A stretch of 64,000 nt of DNA from Aricia agestis. Its lineage: Eukaryota > Arthropoda > Insecta > Lepidoptera > Lycaenidae. This document shows, piece after piece, positions 8,208 through 18,458 of this stretch (position 1 is the first letter of the stretch; the number at the start of each line of letters is the position of its first letter). The notes under the pieces were generated by a model. The model worked only from the letters and a program-made list of their open reading frames with translations, was not told the DNA's origin and made no database searches. The DNA lies in the NCBI RefSeq assembly GCF_905147365.1, contig NC_056423.1, positions 11,264,501 through 11,328,500 on the forward strand, written 5' to 3'. A program made the translations under genes and the position numbers.

Positions 8208-11168
8208 ATGTACATAAAATTCGATACTATGACTAATATATCACACGATATTGATTGCATAGAGGTATCGCAATCAATAGTATGTAGCCCAGAAGAACTA
8301 AAGTACCAATCGAAAAACTTAATTAGATCTCTTAATATTTTGCATATGAACATCAGGAGCTTAAACTGTAACTTTGACTCGTTACTACTCTTGCTGGAAA
8401 GAATAACTGTTCAATGTGATATTATAGTGCTTACCGAGTGCTGGCTGAGTAAACTGACAACTATTCCTGAAATAAAAGGCTACATATCATATACTTCGAA
8501 CTATTACAACCAAAATGATGGTGTTACTATTTACATTAGATCGAATATTCAACATAATATAAAAACAGAAATATCTTTCAAATTAATAGATGCAAATAGC
8601 GTAATTATTAAACTCATCGATAGCGACATTGCGATTATGGGCGTGTATCGTTCACCATCTTACAAAAATATAGATAATTTCTGCAATAGCTTGGATTCAT
8701 GTTTGTTAGGACTAAAGAATGTAAAGTCAGTAATTCTAGTCGGAGATATTAATATAAATATAGCTCAAGGATGTTCTGACACAAACAGTTGTGCGTATAT
8801 GGACACTCTAGCTATGCATGGACTACTCCCAGCGCATCTACATCCCACACGCCTAGATAGATGCTTGGATCACGTCATGGTCAAAACGGACCGTCGATCA
8901 CAAACTTTTGTCTTGGACACGTTGGTCACCGACCATGTACCAATCATATATTCTTTAGATTGCAGAGTCAAGCGTTCTCAAGTGAATATAATGCGTACCC
9001 AAATTGACTACAATAATTTAAATAATGATATTGCATTGGCAAATTTTAGTCAGATATATCGTTCGACCGACGCGAATGTCGCAGTGTCAATGTTTGTTGA
9101 CATCATATCTAATGCGATCTCTGCAAACTCTACACAATTAAGAGTTCCGCACAAAAAACGCCCCATTAAACCTTGGCTTACTCCAGGTCTCATACGATGT
9201 ATTAGAAATCGTGATAACTTACATAAAAAAGCCAAGCTTAATCCTAATAATGCTATCTTACAACTAACTTACACGAGATATCGAAATTTTTGTAACAACT
9301 TGCTTAAAAAACTAAAAATAACATATGAAAAAAATGAGTTTCAAAAATATAAAAATAATCCCAAGGGAATGTGGAGCACTATTAACAAAATAACAAATTT
9401 AAAAAATTCATACATGCCACCCACTGACCTATTAAAAGTTGCTCAGAATCCCCAAGATTCGGTAAATCAGGTAAATAACTACTTTGGAGGAATCGGTAAA
9501 ACATTAGCTGATGCAATATTAGTTAAGCGAAAAATTACTCCATTAGGCTTTGTAAATACTGCAATAAATCAACGACTCGCAGGACAGAGTGACTCCATGG
9601 TCCTAAGTAATGTTGATCACGCAGAAGTAGAAAACATAATAAAAAATCTCAAAAATGATTGTGCGACTGGTATAGATAATATTTCAACAATAGTTTTAAA
9701 AAATGCAATGAAGTACTTAATTCCCCACATGACTTATTTATTTAATTTATGCTTTTCTACTGGCGTCTTTCCAGACGCTCTTAAAAGTGCGCTCGTTCGT
9801 CCAATTCATAAGAATGGCAACAGGGACGTAATTAGCAACTACAGACCTATTTCTGTGCTTACGATCGTTTCTAAGGTTTTAGAAAAGCTACTTAATACTA
9901 GGTTAATTAATTTTATAAATAAACGAAACATCATTGCAGAAAATCAATATGGGTTCACAAGGGGAAAATCTACGGAAGATGCGACTCTACAGCTAAGCGA
10001 AACGATAGCCAAGCATTTAGATAATGGAGACAAAGTGCTAGGAGTGTTTTTAGATCTATCTAAGGCCTTCGATACAGTATCTGTGCCACTTTTACTAAGT
10101 AAATTAGAGTCTGTCGGAGTACGCGGTGTTGCTCTAGATATTTTCCGGAGTTACCTTTCCAATCGCACTCAGCGTGTAAGGATAGGAGAATATTTGAGCA
10201 GCACAACTCAGCTCACTTATGGAGTTCCGCAAGGTAGCGTCTTGGGCCCCACCCTATTTCTGCTATATGTAAATTCATTGTGTACACTTGCCTTGAAGAA
10301 TTGCAAACTGTTGAGCTACGCTGACGACACAGCCGTGATTGTTTATGGGAGCACCTGGGACAAAGTTAAGTTGCACACAGAGGCAGCTATAAGAGAGATT
10401 ATGCAGTGGCTGGATGCTAATCTTTTGACGCTTAACATAGAAAAATCAAAATACATACCGTTCTCACCACGCTCCAACTCTCAGCCACCAAAAAATTTTT
10501 GTATCATAGCTCATACATGCTCCGGAAGCTTATGTCAATGTTCGAAGCTAGCGCAAACAACTACCATCAAGTATTTGGGACTTACCTTAGACAATAATCT
10601 TTCTTGGCTGCCTTACATAATTGCTCTAACAGCGCGCTTAAGAAAGCTGATTCCCGTTTTTCGCAAACTCAAAAGCTCCGCGGATGTTGATACAATGCGG
10701 TGTGTGTACTTCGCTCTAGCTCAATCCCTCATTCAATACTGCATTGTCACGTGGGGAGGATGTGCGGCTAATACTTTGATGCCACTGGAACGAGCCCAGC
10801 GCGCCATCCTTAAAGTCATTTATGGACTTCCCCGGCGGTATAGCACCCACCAACTCTATCGCGAGTCCTCCGTGCTCACTGTGAGGCAATTATTCATAAT
10901 GAATGCAATCCTACGTAAGCATAGAGAAATACCATATGTCCAGAATAACAAACGAACAGCCTGGAAAATCTGCTCCACGCCCCGTTACCGAACCTCACTT
11001 GCTAGACGCCAATTTCACGTTATTTCCGCATACCTCTATAATACGGCAAATAAACTAAACAACATATACCCACTTACTTACCGAAAATGCAAGCAATGTT
11101 TAAAAAAATGGTTAATTACATTAGACTACAATAGTTCAGAGAAATACATGCAAAATCCATACACATAA
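8208..11168 (+). CDS. Non-LTR 1 ORF2: endonuclease and reverse transcriptase, intact, 986 aa (copy 1)
   Basis: ORF2 nicks target DNA and reverse-transcribes the element RNA at the nick. Numbered from the ATG at 8208, an N-terminal apurinic-type endonuclease shows HMNIRS (N48), LTECW (E77), VGDININ (D180/N182) and VTDHVPI (D242/H243). The reverse transcriptase shows NYRPIS, QYGFTRGKST, FLDLSKAFD (D616), GVPQGSVLGP and YADD (D706/D707). The thumb and C-terminal region end in an Arg/Lys-rich tail. The frame is open upstream to a GTG at 8202, which is not a eukaryotic start; 8208 or the in-frame ATG at 8229 is likelier. No disruption is seen, but with ORF1 truncated the copy is probably not autonomous. 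Confidence 0.9.
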   Translation: MYIKFDTMTNISHDIDCIEVSQSIVCSPEELKYQSKNLIRSLNILHMNIRSLNCNFDSLLLLLERITVQCDIIVLTECWLSKLTTIPEIKGYISYTSNYYNQNDGVTIYIRSNIQHNIKTEISFKLIDANSVIIKLIDSDIAIMGVYRSPSYKNIDNFCNSLDSCLLGLKNVKSVILVGDININIAQGCSDTNSCAYMDTLAMHGLLPAHLHPTRLDRCLDHVMVKTDRRSQTFVLDTLVTDHVPIIYSLDCRVKRSQVNIMRTQIDYNNLNNDIALANFSQIYRSTDANVAVSMFVDIISNAISANSTQLRVPHKKRPIKPWLTPGLIRCIRNRDNLHKKAKLNPNNAILQLTYTRYRNFCNNLLKKLKITYEKNEFQKYKNNPKGMWSTINKITNLKNSYMPPTDLLKVAQNPQDSVNQVNNYFGGIGKTLADAILVKRKITPLGFVNTAINQRLAGQSDSMVLSNVDHAEVENIIKNLKNDCATGIDNISTIVLKNAMKYLIPHMTYLFNLCFSTGVFPDALKSALVRPIHKNGNRDVISNYRPISVLTIVSKVLEKLLNTRLINFINKRNIIAENQYGFTRGKSTEDATLQLSETIAKHLDNGDKVLGVFLDLSKAFDTVSVPLLLSKLESVGVRGVALDIFRSYLSNRTQRVRIGEYLSSTTQLTYGVPQGSVLGPTLFLLYVNSLCTLALKNCKLLSYADDTAVIVYGSTWDKVKLHTEAAIREIMQWLDANLLTLNIEKSKYIPFSPRSNSQPPKNFCIIAHTCSGSLCQCSKLAQTTTIKYLGLTLDNNLSWLPYIIALTARLRKLIPVFRKLKSSADVDTMRCVYFALAQSLIQYCIVTWGGCAANTLMPLERAQRAILKVIYGLPRRYSTHQLYRESSVLTVRQLFIMNAILRKHREIPYVQNNKRTAWKICSTPRYRTSLARRQFHVISAYLYNTANKLNNIYPLTYRKCKQCLKKWLITLDYNSSEKYMQNPYT

Positions 11169-11279
11169 ACACACATCCACAAACTCTATCACTGCACATA
11201 CGTCATACACACATAATATAATCATACATAATCTTTTAAATAGCATGGAATGGTCATTATTTAATTTCTAATTTAATTG

Positions 11280-11450
11280 CATGTTATTTAAGTTATTTAA
11301 TTTAATTTCATTTCATTTGACTTATTTTAATTTGGCTTAATTTAATTTATTCGATTTGATTTAACTTAATTTAATTTGATTTGACTTGATTTAATTTAAT
11401 GATATTTATTTTGATTTAATCTTATTTGATTTCGTTTTTAATATTTAAAT
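11280..11450. repeat. Degenerate TTAATTTGA-type pentamer tract in non-LTR 1 3' UTR (copies at 32688-32858 and ~54176-54346)
   Basis: About 170 bases of loosely five-base-periodic TTTAA/TTTGA words within the 3' UTR, upstream of the true poly(A) tail. It may be an expanded older tail sequence retained inside the element. Confidence 0.6.
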
Positions 11451-11889
11451 CAATTTTATTTTTAGTTATCACTTTTTATATTGTTTCAAAATTGTAATAT
11501 CAATCAGTAGGTAATCACATTGTACTTGTTTTTTTTTTTTATAAAGGTTGTTATATCCTATTGCCAGTACATCAGGCGGCTGTGACACAGTTAATACTAG
11601 TACGGCTGCCAATGTTCCTGTAAAGTGTACCTAATGAAATGTTTTTGTTATTATGTAATATGCTAAATTGTTGTTTAATGGATTGTAAAGGTGATAATAT
11701 AAATAAAAAATAAATATTAGCTAGATAAAAAAAAAAAAAAAAAAATATTACTAGAGGCAATTTCTTTTCTCACTTTTTGATCACAGATCCTGATAGTTAT
11801 TTTTTAGACCAATAGTTATTTTTTATTTTCAGAAAATGTTTGAACTGTTTTTTCAGGCAATGAAAATTTAATGTACAATTATATTTTTG

Positions 11890-12000
11890 TGGCGTGACGA
11901 GCTGGAGGCATACCAGCCAGGCTGGCTATCGGTGGCGCAGGAGCGAGAACAGTGGAAGATCCTGGGGGAGGCCTTTGCCCAGCAGTGGGACACTAGATAG
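11890..12000 (+). pseudogene. C-terminal 36 codons of another non-LTR reverse transcriptase (copy 1)
   Basis: The frame WRDELEAYQPGW, then REQWKILGEAFAQQW, ends at TAG 11998-12000 and is followed by AATAAATAAA. This W-x-DEL...W...A-x-(D/E)R-x-x-W-x-x-x-(G/E)EA(F/Y)-x-Q-x-W block is the extreme C-terminus of RTE-like ORF2 proteins. Nothing coding is seen just upstream, so only the tail of the insertion remains. The clade assignment is tentative. Confidence 0.55.
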
Positions 12001-12288
12001 GCTAATAAATAAATGGTGCAATTTAACCTTCCTGCCAAATTTGAATATAGAGATCCTTGTGAAAAATAAAAGAAAGAGAAATAGCTTCCAAAGTTATCCT
12101 ACCAAACACCATAAAATATGGACACATGCGCGGCCCTGCCCCGCCCTTCCGCTAGTAGTTCCGTACGTAGTTCATTGACATTCTTGTTATTTATTATTAT
12201 CTTAAGGCGGGATTATAGGCAACTGACATTTTAGAATTTGCGACCAACTAGCTCAATAGATGGCGCTCGAAAGGTACATATTTACTTA
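12001..12288. other. Unassigned spacer before piggyBac-2 (copies at 33408-33695 and 54905-55192)
   Basis: After the AATAAA-containing tail of the RTE-like fragment there is no recognised element. A 94-codon plus-strand ORF overlapping 11894-12178 is a frame shadow with no family features. Confidence 0.4.
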
Positions 12289-12477
12289 TTAACACTGGAG
12301 TCGTCGCGCGGATTACAATAGTAATTCACCGTTGCAAATCTAAGTATATTTTCAGAAAAACTACGCAGTGACATCGTTCGTCGCTCCGTGTACTTCACAC
12401 TGGATAGTTGGATCATGCGCTCAGTGCTGCGCGAGCGCCAATCGCGTGTGGTTGTCGAACAGGAGTCCCGTTAAGTT

Positions 12478-12501
12478 CGCGGATTACTATTGTAATCCGC
12501 G
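12478..12501. repeat. Subterminal palindrome, piggyBac-2 left side (copies at 33885-33908 and 55382-55405)
   Basis: Arms CGCGGATTAC and GTAATCCGCG are perfect complements with a 4-base spacer. A related partial motif, GGATTACAATAGTAATTC, begins at 12310. Probably transposase-binding or hairpin-forming sites; function is inferred. Confidence 0.75.
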
Positions 12502-12512
12502 CGACCTATTAC

Positions 12513-12681
12513 GTAAGTTTTTTTTTCATGTTATTGTTTCTGTTTTCCATAATTTTGTAGTTATTTTGAACTGTATTTGTTTTTTATCTGATTATTATTA
12601 AAGTTTATACTATATTAAATTAACTTAGGTTAATAAATTACTGGCACAATGCATATTTCTTATAAAAATAATTGATTTTAG
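12513..12681 (+). other. Predicted 5'-UTR intron of piggyBac-2 (copy 1)
   Basis: Donor GTAAGT at 12513 and acceptor TGATTTTAG ending at 12681, eight bases before the ATG at 12689. The arrangement parallels that of piggyBac-1 although the two elements are otherwise unlike. Confidence 0.5.
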
Positions 12682-12688
12682 AATCACT

Positions 12689-13933
12689 ATGGATCAACAG
12701 CGTGCTGCTCAAATTGAAGCTTGGCTTCATGAAGATTCTAAAGAAAGGGAAGATTCTGACAATGTTTCTAGCTCGGATGATGAAGAAGACTTTGTTGAGG
12801 AGCAGAACCACGAGTCCGAGTCTGAGCAGGAGGCAGACATCCCAAATGAGGTATCCGAAAATAACTCTGTCTCAGTAGCTGATCAGTATTACGTTGGTGT
12901 TGATAAGACTATCTGGTCAATGACTGCGCCATCTAATAGAGGAAGAACTCGTCGACATAATATTGTTTTCGTGCCTCCTGGACCCAAAGGTGTGGCACGG
13001 CAGAAAACAACTGTTGAAGACTGTTTATCTCTCTATTTACATGATAATATGATTGATCTAATTGTCAAATACACCAATATCAAAATCGAATCTGTCAGGA
13101 CCAAGTACGGAAGAGAGAGAGACGCTAAATTGACGGATCTTCTTGAAATGAAGGCATTTTTTGGGATTTTGTATATGTGTGGTGCTTTGAAATTAAACCG
13201 GACCAACTGTAAACAAATATTTGAACATAGAAACCACACTGGGATCGACGCAATTTATTTAACAATGTCTTTGCAAAGATTTGAATTTCTTCTAAGAAAT
13301 TTACGCTTTAATGATATTTATGATCGCAATATCCGCGCTACGATTGATAAATTGGCACCAATACGAGAAATTTTTGATTTGTTTATTGCCAATTGTAAAG
13401 AGTACTTCATCCCAAGAGCAGAAATGACATTATATGAGCAGCTGTTGGCTTTCAGAGGGCGATGCTCTTTCCGACAATATATTCCTAATAAGCCTGCAAA
13501 ATATGGCATAAAAGTATTTGCACTTGTCGATGTTCATTATCCGTACACATATAATTTAGAAATATATGCTGGACAGCATCCTAACGGACCTTATCGTCTG
13601 AGTAATGAACGTAGTGAAGTAGTGATGAGAGTTACACAACTTGTTTTTGGTCGAAATATAAATATCACGATGGACAACTGGTTTTCATCGCTTGATGTCG
13701 CTAAAAGACTTTTTGAAAACCAGACTACAATGGTTGCTACGGTGAGAAAAGATAAAAGAGATGTACCAAGAGAATTTCGGATAGCAAGAGGAAACCCATT
13801 ATACAGCTCAAATTTTGGTTTTCATAGTCCGTACACAATGGCATCCTACGTAGCAAAACCAAATAAAGTTGTGATCATGATGTCTACAATGCATAATGAT
13901 ACAGCAATTGATAACAGCACAGGTGATGAAAGC
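12689..13933 (+). pseudogene. piggyBac-2 transposase, N-terminal part, first catalytic Asp lost (copy 1)
   Basis: Acidic N-terminus (DSDNVSSSDDEEDF), then the DDE_Tnp_1_7 core: RHNIVF, EMKAFFGILYMCG, QRFEFLLRNLRF, FRGRCSFRQYIPNKPAKYG, ITMDNWFSSL. The first catalytic aspartate, expected as TxDEQL, is Tyr here (TLYEQLL, Y249, codon TAT at 13433), a change reachable from GAT in one step. The second Asp is kept (D329). The frame reaches STGDES and then runs into inserted non-LTR sequence. The family would continue with KPEIITYYN, found downstream at 16890. Confidence 0.85.
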
Positions 13934-16885
13934 AATTGGAAAGGTCAAGTGCAAGATAAACAAGTCCTCCTAGATCTTATCGATAAAAAAATATTAAAAC
14001 TGTGCTAAAAACTCTAAATTCTGAATAGAAAAAGTGCGGATAACCTAGTGTGTAGCATACATTGGTTTCTCCAAGAAATAATCAGTGGACGGCGAAATAG
14101 CTGTAAGTAGAACAGTTGTGATAACTACGAGTAAAATACAGGAATATATTCAACAGAAAGTTTTTTCAAAAGAGAAATAATACTTATGAAAACCAATTGG
14201 GAAACTAACCTGATTGCTTGACATCCAATTCAACTGTAATTAATCATCTTATCACAACCCACCAGATATATATGCATAGCTATATTGAGCATTCCTTTCT
14301 GCATTTTTTGTTTACCGTCGAAAAAAGCTATTTTTTTTTCTTTCAAATTATTTCAATTTGAAACAAATAAAAACGAATATTTTAATCAAAAATTGACACA
14401 ATACCATTGTACTGCACTGAACTCTGAAGTGACATTGATACGAAAATGACGCATGACATTTGAGTTGACGTTTGGAAGCAGCCATAGACAATATTTTTCT
14501 ACTTCTTATTTTGCACATCCTGCACAGGAGCAAAGACAGCAATTACAACAGTGCTTCAAAATTGTACTATGTAATAATAAGTAAATTGAATAAAGACTAA
14601 CAAAAGTATTTTCACTTCTTATCTTAAATTAAATAATATTACACTTATCCCTGTCATTTCAAAGCTGTTCGAAAAAGTTATGCACAAACGACTCACCTCT
14701 TTTCTCGGAAAACATGAAATTATAGTCAAAGAGCAGAATGGCTTCCAAAAAGGAAAATCCACCACTCTAGCAAGCTTTTCCCTGGTAAAGGAAGTTATAG
14801 AAAGTGTGGACAAAACAAAACCAGTCACTGCCTTATTTTTTGATATGTCTAAAGCGTTTGACCATGTTAAACACGAGAAACTTTTATTAAAATGTGAGCA
14901 TTATGGTATTAGAGGTCCAGCTCTTGAATGGCTCAATGTTACTAAATTAAATAATAAAAATTAAATATTACTTCAGAAAGCAGAAAGAACATAAAAGGAG
15001 TTCCTCAAGGGAGTATTCTGGGCCCCCTATTATTTATTATTTATATAAATGACTTGCCGAAATTTATAACTCACAACCTCACACTCTTTGCTGATGATAT
15101 ATCTATTATTATAAAATTCTTGAATGAGCTGACATATAATTTAGAAATAAACCGAGTATTAAATGACGTAATCGAATGGCTGAACTACAATAATTTAAAG
15201 GTAAATATAAAAAAAACAACATACATGCAATTTTATAGTAAGAAAGGAAAAGCAAAAGACCTGTGTGTAAAATATGACAACTCAGTATTAAAAGAGGCTA
15301 AGACTGTGAACTTCTTGGGTATAACCATTGACAATAATTTATCATGGCAGGCACATATTGACAAAACCTTCAAAAAAAATAAACAAGTACGTATATCTTC
15401 TTCGATCCCTTCACAAAACTGCAACTGCAGAAACTGCGTTAATGGCTTATCATGCTTTTGTCATGTCAGCTCTTAGATATGGCATAATAATATGGGGCAA
15501 CTCTGTAGACATATCTCGACTATTTATTGGACAGAAAAAGTGTATCCGAGCCTTATGTGGAGTTCACCCTATGGAATCATGTCGCCCTCTTTTTAAAAAG
15601 TTAAATATCCTCACACTGACATGTTTATACATATATGAGATAAGCATATTTGTCAAAAAACATATCTCAGAATATTATACAAAAAAGTCCCAGTTTCTAA
15701 ATAGAAATACTAGGTATCCAAACCAGTTAGTTCTACCAAACTCAAAAACAACATTAGCCAGTAAAGGATGTTATAATATGTCAATCAAAATTTATAATAA
15801 ATTACCCAATGACATAAAAGAATATCCATTATCTATTTTTAAGAAAAAACTATTTAATTGGCTGGCAGAGAAATGTTTTTATTCCCTAAATGAATTCATT
15901 ATATAATTATTGATTGACATATTATTTATAATTTTATTTAATATTCTATTGACATTTTCTTATCTTAATATCTTACTCGACATCAAAATTGTGTATTAGT
16001 GTGGACTTATAATTAATTAATCCTTTATAACTTAATCCAATGACTTTATTCTAACTGTAATTGACACGTTCTAAAATTGTATATTTTTCTATAGTTTTTA
16101 GACTTTACTTATCATGGACCAATTGAAATATTTAGCATTAAGTTTACTAATAGGTACAATTTATGAAAAAATTAGTGGATAACTCATATTTACCCATCAA
16201 TGTCTTTGTTGTAGTGGTCAGGATAATAAAATATGTAAGTAGTATTCATGAATAACCTCAAGTCATAACTCATGTGCAACTTTATCCAAATCTTCCAGCT
16301 TCCTAAGATGGGTGCTAAAACAAGAAGTAAAAATTAGAATAAGACTAGTAAGATGTAAGCAGTAAGATCCTCCATCAGAGAGAAGGCTCTTATAAAATGT
16401 AGTTACTTACCGTATGTGTGTGCACCTCAGGATAGCGTAGTTTTGCTGGATTTGGGTATTATAACTAATAATTGTAACACAGCATAACATCATAATTATA
16501 GACTGTTGTCTGTAATTCCATGTTTCACGCCACGTGGAAAGTAGATGACATTGCAGATTTGATGAAAACCTCAAGTCATGGCGAACAAATTACGATATTT
16601 GACAATTCGTTTTTTTTTATTGTTTGACACTGACAGACGATTAAATGTAGTTTTTTTTTTCTCTCTGGATAGTGTAGGAAACTTTTTTCTATTGTTATTA
16701 ATGAATGTGTAGCTATCTTCTAATAAGGCTAATATAGAAAAATGATAATGTTAAATCCCTGTATTAACTAAATATTTATAATAATTTTTGCATGCTTCAA
16801 AAGCAGAGTGTTTGATACTGTATATAACTATAAGATCTTTGGAAACAACATTCTTTGCAAATAAATGATGATTATGATTATGATT
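13934..16885 (+). mobile_element. Degenerate non-LTR retrotransposon 2 inserted in piggyBac-2 (copy 1)
   Basis: The insert is delimited by the split transposase. Flanks ATGAAAGC (13926-13933) and ATGAAAAC (16886-16893) may be an 8-bp target duplication with one mismatch. The 3' end has AATAAA near 16860 followed by a TGATTA-type repeat tail (16866-16888). Bases 13934-14631 show no recognisable domain. Bases 15907-16885 are a long non-coding 3' part, which may contain a further insertion. Confidence 0.7.
14632..15906 (+). pseudogene. Non-LTR 2 reverse transcriptase remnant (copy 1)
   Basis: Begins abruptly inside the RT domain with TLIPVISKLFEKVMHKRL, then EQNGFQKGKST, FFDMSKAFDHV, GVPQGSILGPLLF and FADD (LFADDISII), so the catalytic motifs are recognisable. 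Around 14945-14975 there is a frame change with ~15-20 residues missing (the Y-L-x-x-R stretch before GVPQGS). A second frame change at ~15372 leads to the final frame, with RSLHKTATAETALMAY and YGIIIWGN, closing at 15904-15906. The endonuclease domain is absent. It is CR1/Jockey-group but distinct from non-LTR 1. Confidence 0.8.
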
Positions 16886-17382
16886 ATGAAAACCTGAAAT
16901 TATCACTTATTATAACCGGACAAAAACGGTATTGATCTGGTGGACAAGATGTGTTCGCTTTATGATGTGTCTAGAAATTCTAGACGATGGCCAGTAACAG
17001 TATTTTATGATTTGCTCAATCTGAGTGCACTGAATACTCTATGCGTGTATACAGCGAACAAAAATTTCGAGAAGATTACTAGACGTGAGTTTCTAATTTC
17101 ACTTGCCTTGATATGGATGAAACCGTTGGCTCATAGGAGGTTACAGCAAAAATCACTGCCACGGAATTTAGCTTTCAAAATAAAAGATTTTTTAAATATT
17201 TCTAAGTCGGAACCCAACCATCTACTTCAACATCTTCGCGAAGTAGCTCAATAGGTCGCTGCCATGATTGCGGGAGGTCACGAAATAAAAGCACTCGCTG
17301 AACATGTAATTCTTGTACCAAATTCGTTTGCCCGGACCATTCCAAATATGTTTGTTCTTCTTGCTTAGAAACCACTGATTAG
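16886..17382 (+). pseudogene. piggyBac-2 transposase, C-terminal part (copy 1)
   Basis: KPEIITYYNRTK (from 16890) resumes the interrupted protein. A frame change near 16930 then gives GIDLVDKMCSLYDVSRNSRR, holding the third catalytic Asp (IDLVDK). The Cys-rich zinc tail follows (RCHDCG, TCNSC, VCPDH, CSSC), with an in-frame TGA before TCNSC and a terminal TAG at 17380-17382. This copy alone lacks a G after 17203, which shifts the frame before the zinc tail; copies 2 and 3 lack that lesion. 17383-17642 is the 3' UTR and right end of the element. Confidence 0.82.
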
Positions 17383-17580
17383 TTTATTTTTTTTACTTAA
17401 TTTTAATATTTGATCTCAATTTGAAACTAAAGTGCCATTTTTATATTAAAATAAGGAGAAAATGTTTGTTTTGTTTTTTTTACGTACATAAAATAATAAA
17501 TAATACTCTATGTTCCTACGTTTTTAAGTATAATAAACCAAATTGATTATTACACTCTCGTTTTATTCTTAGTTTAAAAT

Positions 17581-17598
17581 GGATTACATATGTAATCC
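17581..17598. repeat. Subterminal palindrome, piggyBac-2 right side (copies at 38989-39006 and 60486-60503)
   Basis: GGATTACATATGTAATCC is a perfect 18-bp palindrome, with CGCGACC a few bases beyond it, mirroring the left-side motif at 12478-12507. Confidence 0.8.
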
Positions 17599-17861
17599 AC
17601 GCGACCACTTACGTTCTTTTTCCAAGCGCGACGACTGTAGGGTTAAGCCGTCGTAACCAACGGTTTTGTTAGTATTGGAATTTGGAATCCATTGAAGATT
17701 ACGAGTAAGGTTCGAGACTTTTTCACTACTCAAAAGTACCATACTGATTATTAGAGTAGGAACTTATAATTTCATTATAAATGTATGAATATCGTTTATA
17801 TGTACTAAAAATATATGTTATAGGCATAATAATTAATTCAAAGTAATATTTCTTTTAGGTG

Positions 17862-18458
17862 GATATTGTCCAGAAACATTTAGCAACAGGAAGAACTATT
17901 TTTTACTCAACATTCGGGCAATTTGTAATACAAAATTAGAGTTTACTGATATTATTGCTCGATGGTCAGGAAGTACACATGATTCTTATATTTTTAATAA
18001 TTGTTATAGAAGAGCCATGTTTGAACAGAACAAATATGGCAACACTGTTCTTGTTGGAGATGCAGGGTATGCATGTAACAGGGACATGATAGAACAATGC
18101 CATACTATGTAATGCTGAAAATTAGCACAATGAATCTCACATTAGAACAATAAATTGAGTAGAAAGATTGTTTGGAGTGTGGAAAAGGCGTTTTGCGTCT
18201 ATGGCCATTGGTTTAGGAGTGACAGTGCAAAATTCGTTCCCAATAATAATTGCAACAGCTTTTTTACACAATATTGCAAGAAGAAGTGGTAAATATACAC
18301 ACCTCCCAATGATAATCAAGTCGTTAACCCTGAATCTTGGGAAACTATATTAGCTCTTGGCAATATTAATACAGGAACTATGAATGTACAGAGAACACAA
18401 ACACACAATCCAAATCATAGAATGCGCAGCGAATTAGTAGGCTACTATGCAGAGTAAT
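17862..18458 (+). pseudogene. PIF/Harbinger transposase remnant (copy 1)
   Basis: Translation gives GYCPETFSNRKNYFLLNIRA, then FTDIIARWSGSTHDSYIFNN, with the first catalytic Asp in STHDS; LVGDAGYAC holds the second. After a stop and frame disturbance near 18110-18160, VERLFGVWKRRFASM carries the expected Glu. AFLHNIARR and a short tail to YYAE follow. This is the DDE_Tnp_4 (HARBI1-like) layout. The N-terminal part is missing and no Myb-like partner gene is present. The sequence begins after TTCTTTTAG, possibly an old intron acceptor. 17647-17861 holds nothing I recognise. Confidence 0.78.

Larger units (their letters stand above)
7457..11745 (+). mobile_element. Non-LTR retrotransposon 1, 5'-truncated, CR1/Jockey group (copy 1)
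   Basis: The element runs from the C-terminal part of ORF1, through a 367-base spacer and a complete ORF2, to a ~560-base 3' UTR and a poly(A) tail (A19, 11727-11745). The 5' edge abuts the DIRS-like Gag fragment, consistent with a truncated target-primed insertion, though a recombination junction is also possible. No clear target duplication is visible, and the rest of the DIRS element does not resume after the tail. The spacer 7841-8207 is AT-rich without a convincing gene. Confidence 0.8.
12293..17642 (+). mobile_element. piggyBac-2, dead, split by a non-LTR insertion (copy 1)
   Basis: TTAA lies at both ends (12289-12292, 17643-17646). The left terminus CACTGGAGTCGTCGCGC (12293-12309) matches the reverse complement of the right terminus, CCCTACAGTCGTCGCGC, except at a few positions. 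Subterminal palindromes built on GGATTAC/GTAATCC occur near both ends. Without the ~2.95-kb insertion it would be ~2.4 kb, a normal size. It belongs to a different lineage from piggyBac-1: termini, subterminal motifs and transposase sequence all differ. Confidence 0.87.

Noticed and set aside
7886..8236. 116-codon ORF between non-LTR ORF1 and ORF2
   Set aside because: It lies in the AT-rich inter-ORF spacer, overlaps the ORF2 start in another frame, and has no motif; composition alone explains it.
11894..12601. Plus-strand ORFs of 94 and 77 codons
   Set aside because: The first is out of frame with the recognised RTE-like tail. The second lies across the palindrome, the splice donor and the intron of piggyBac-2.
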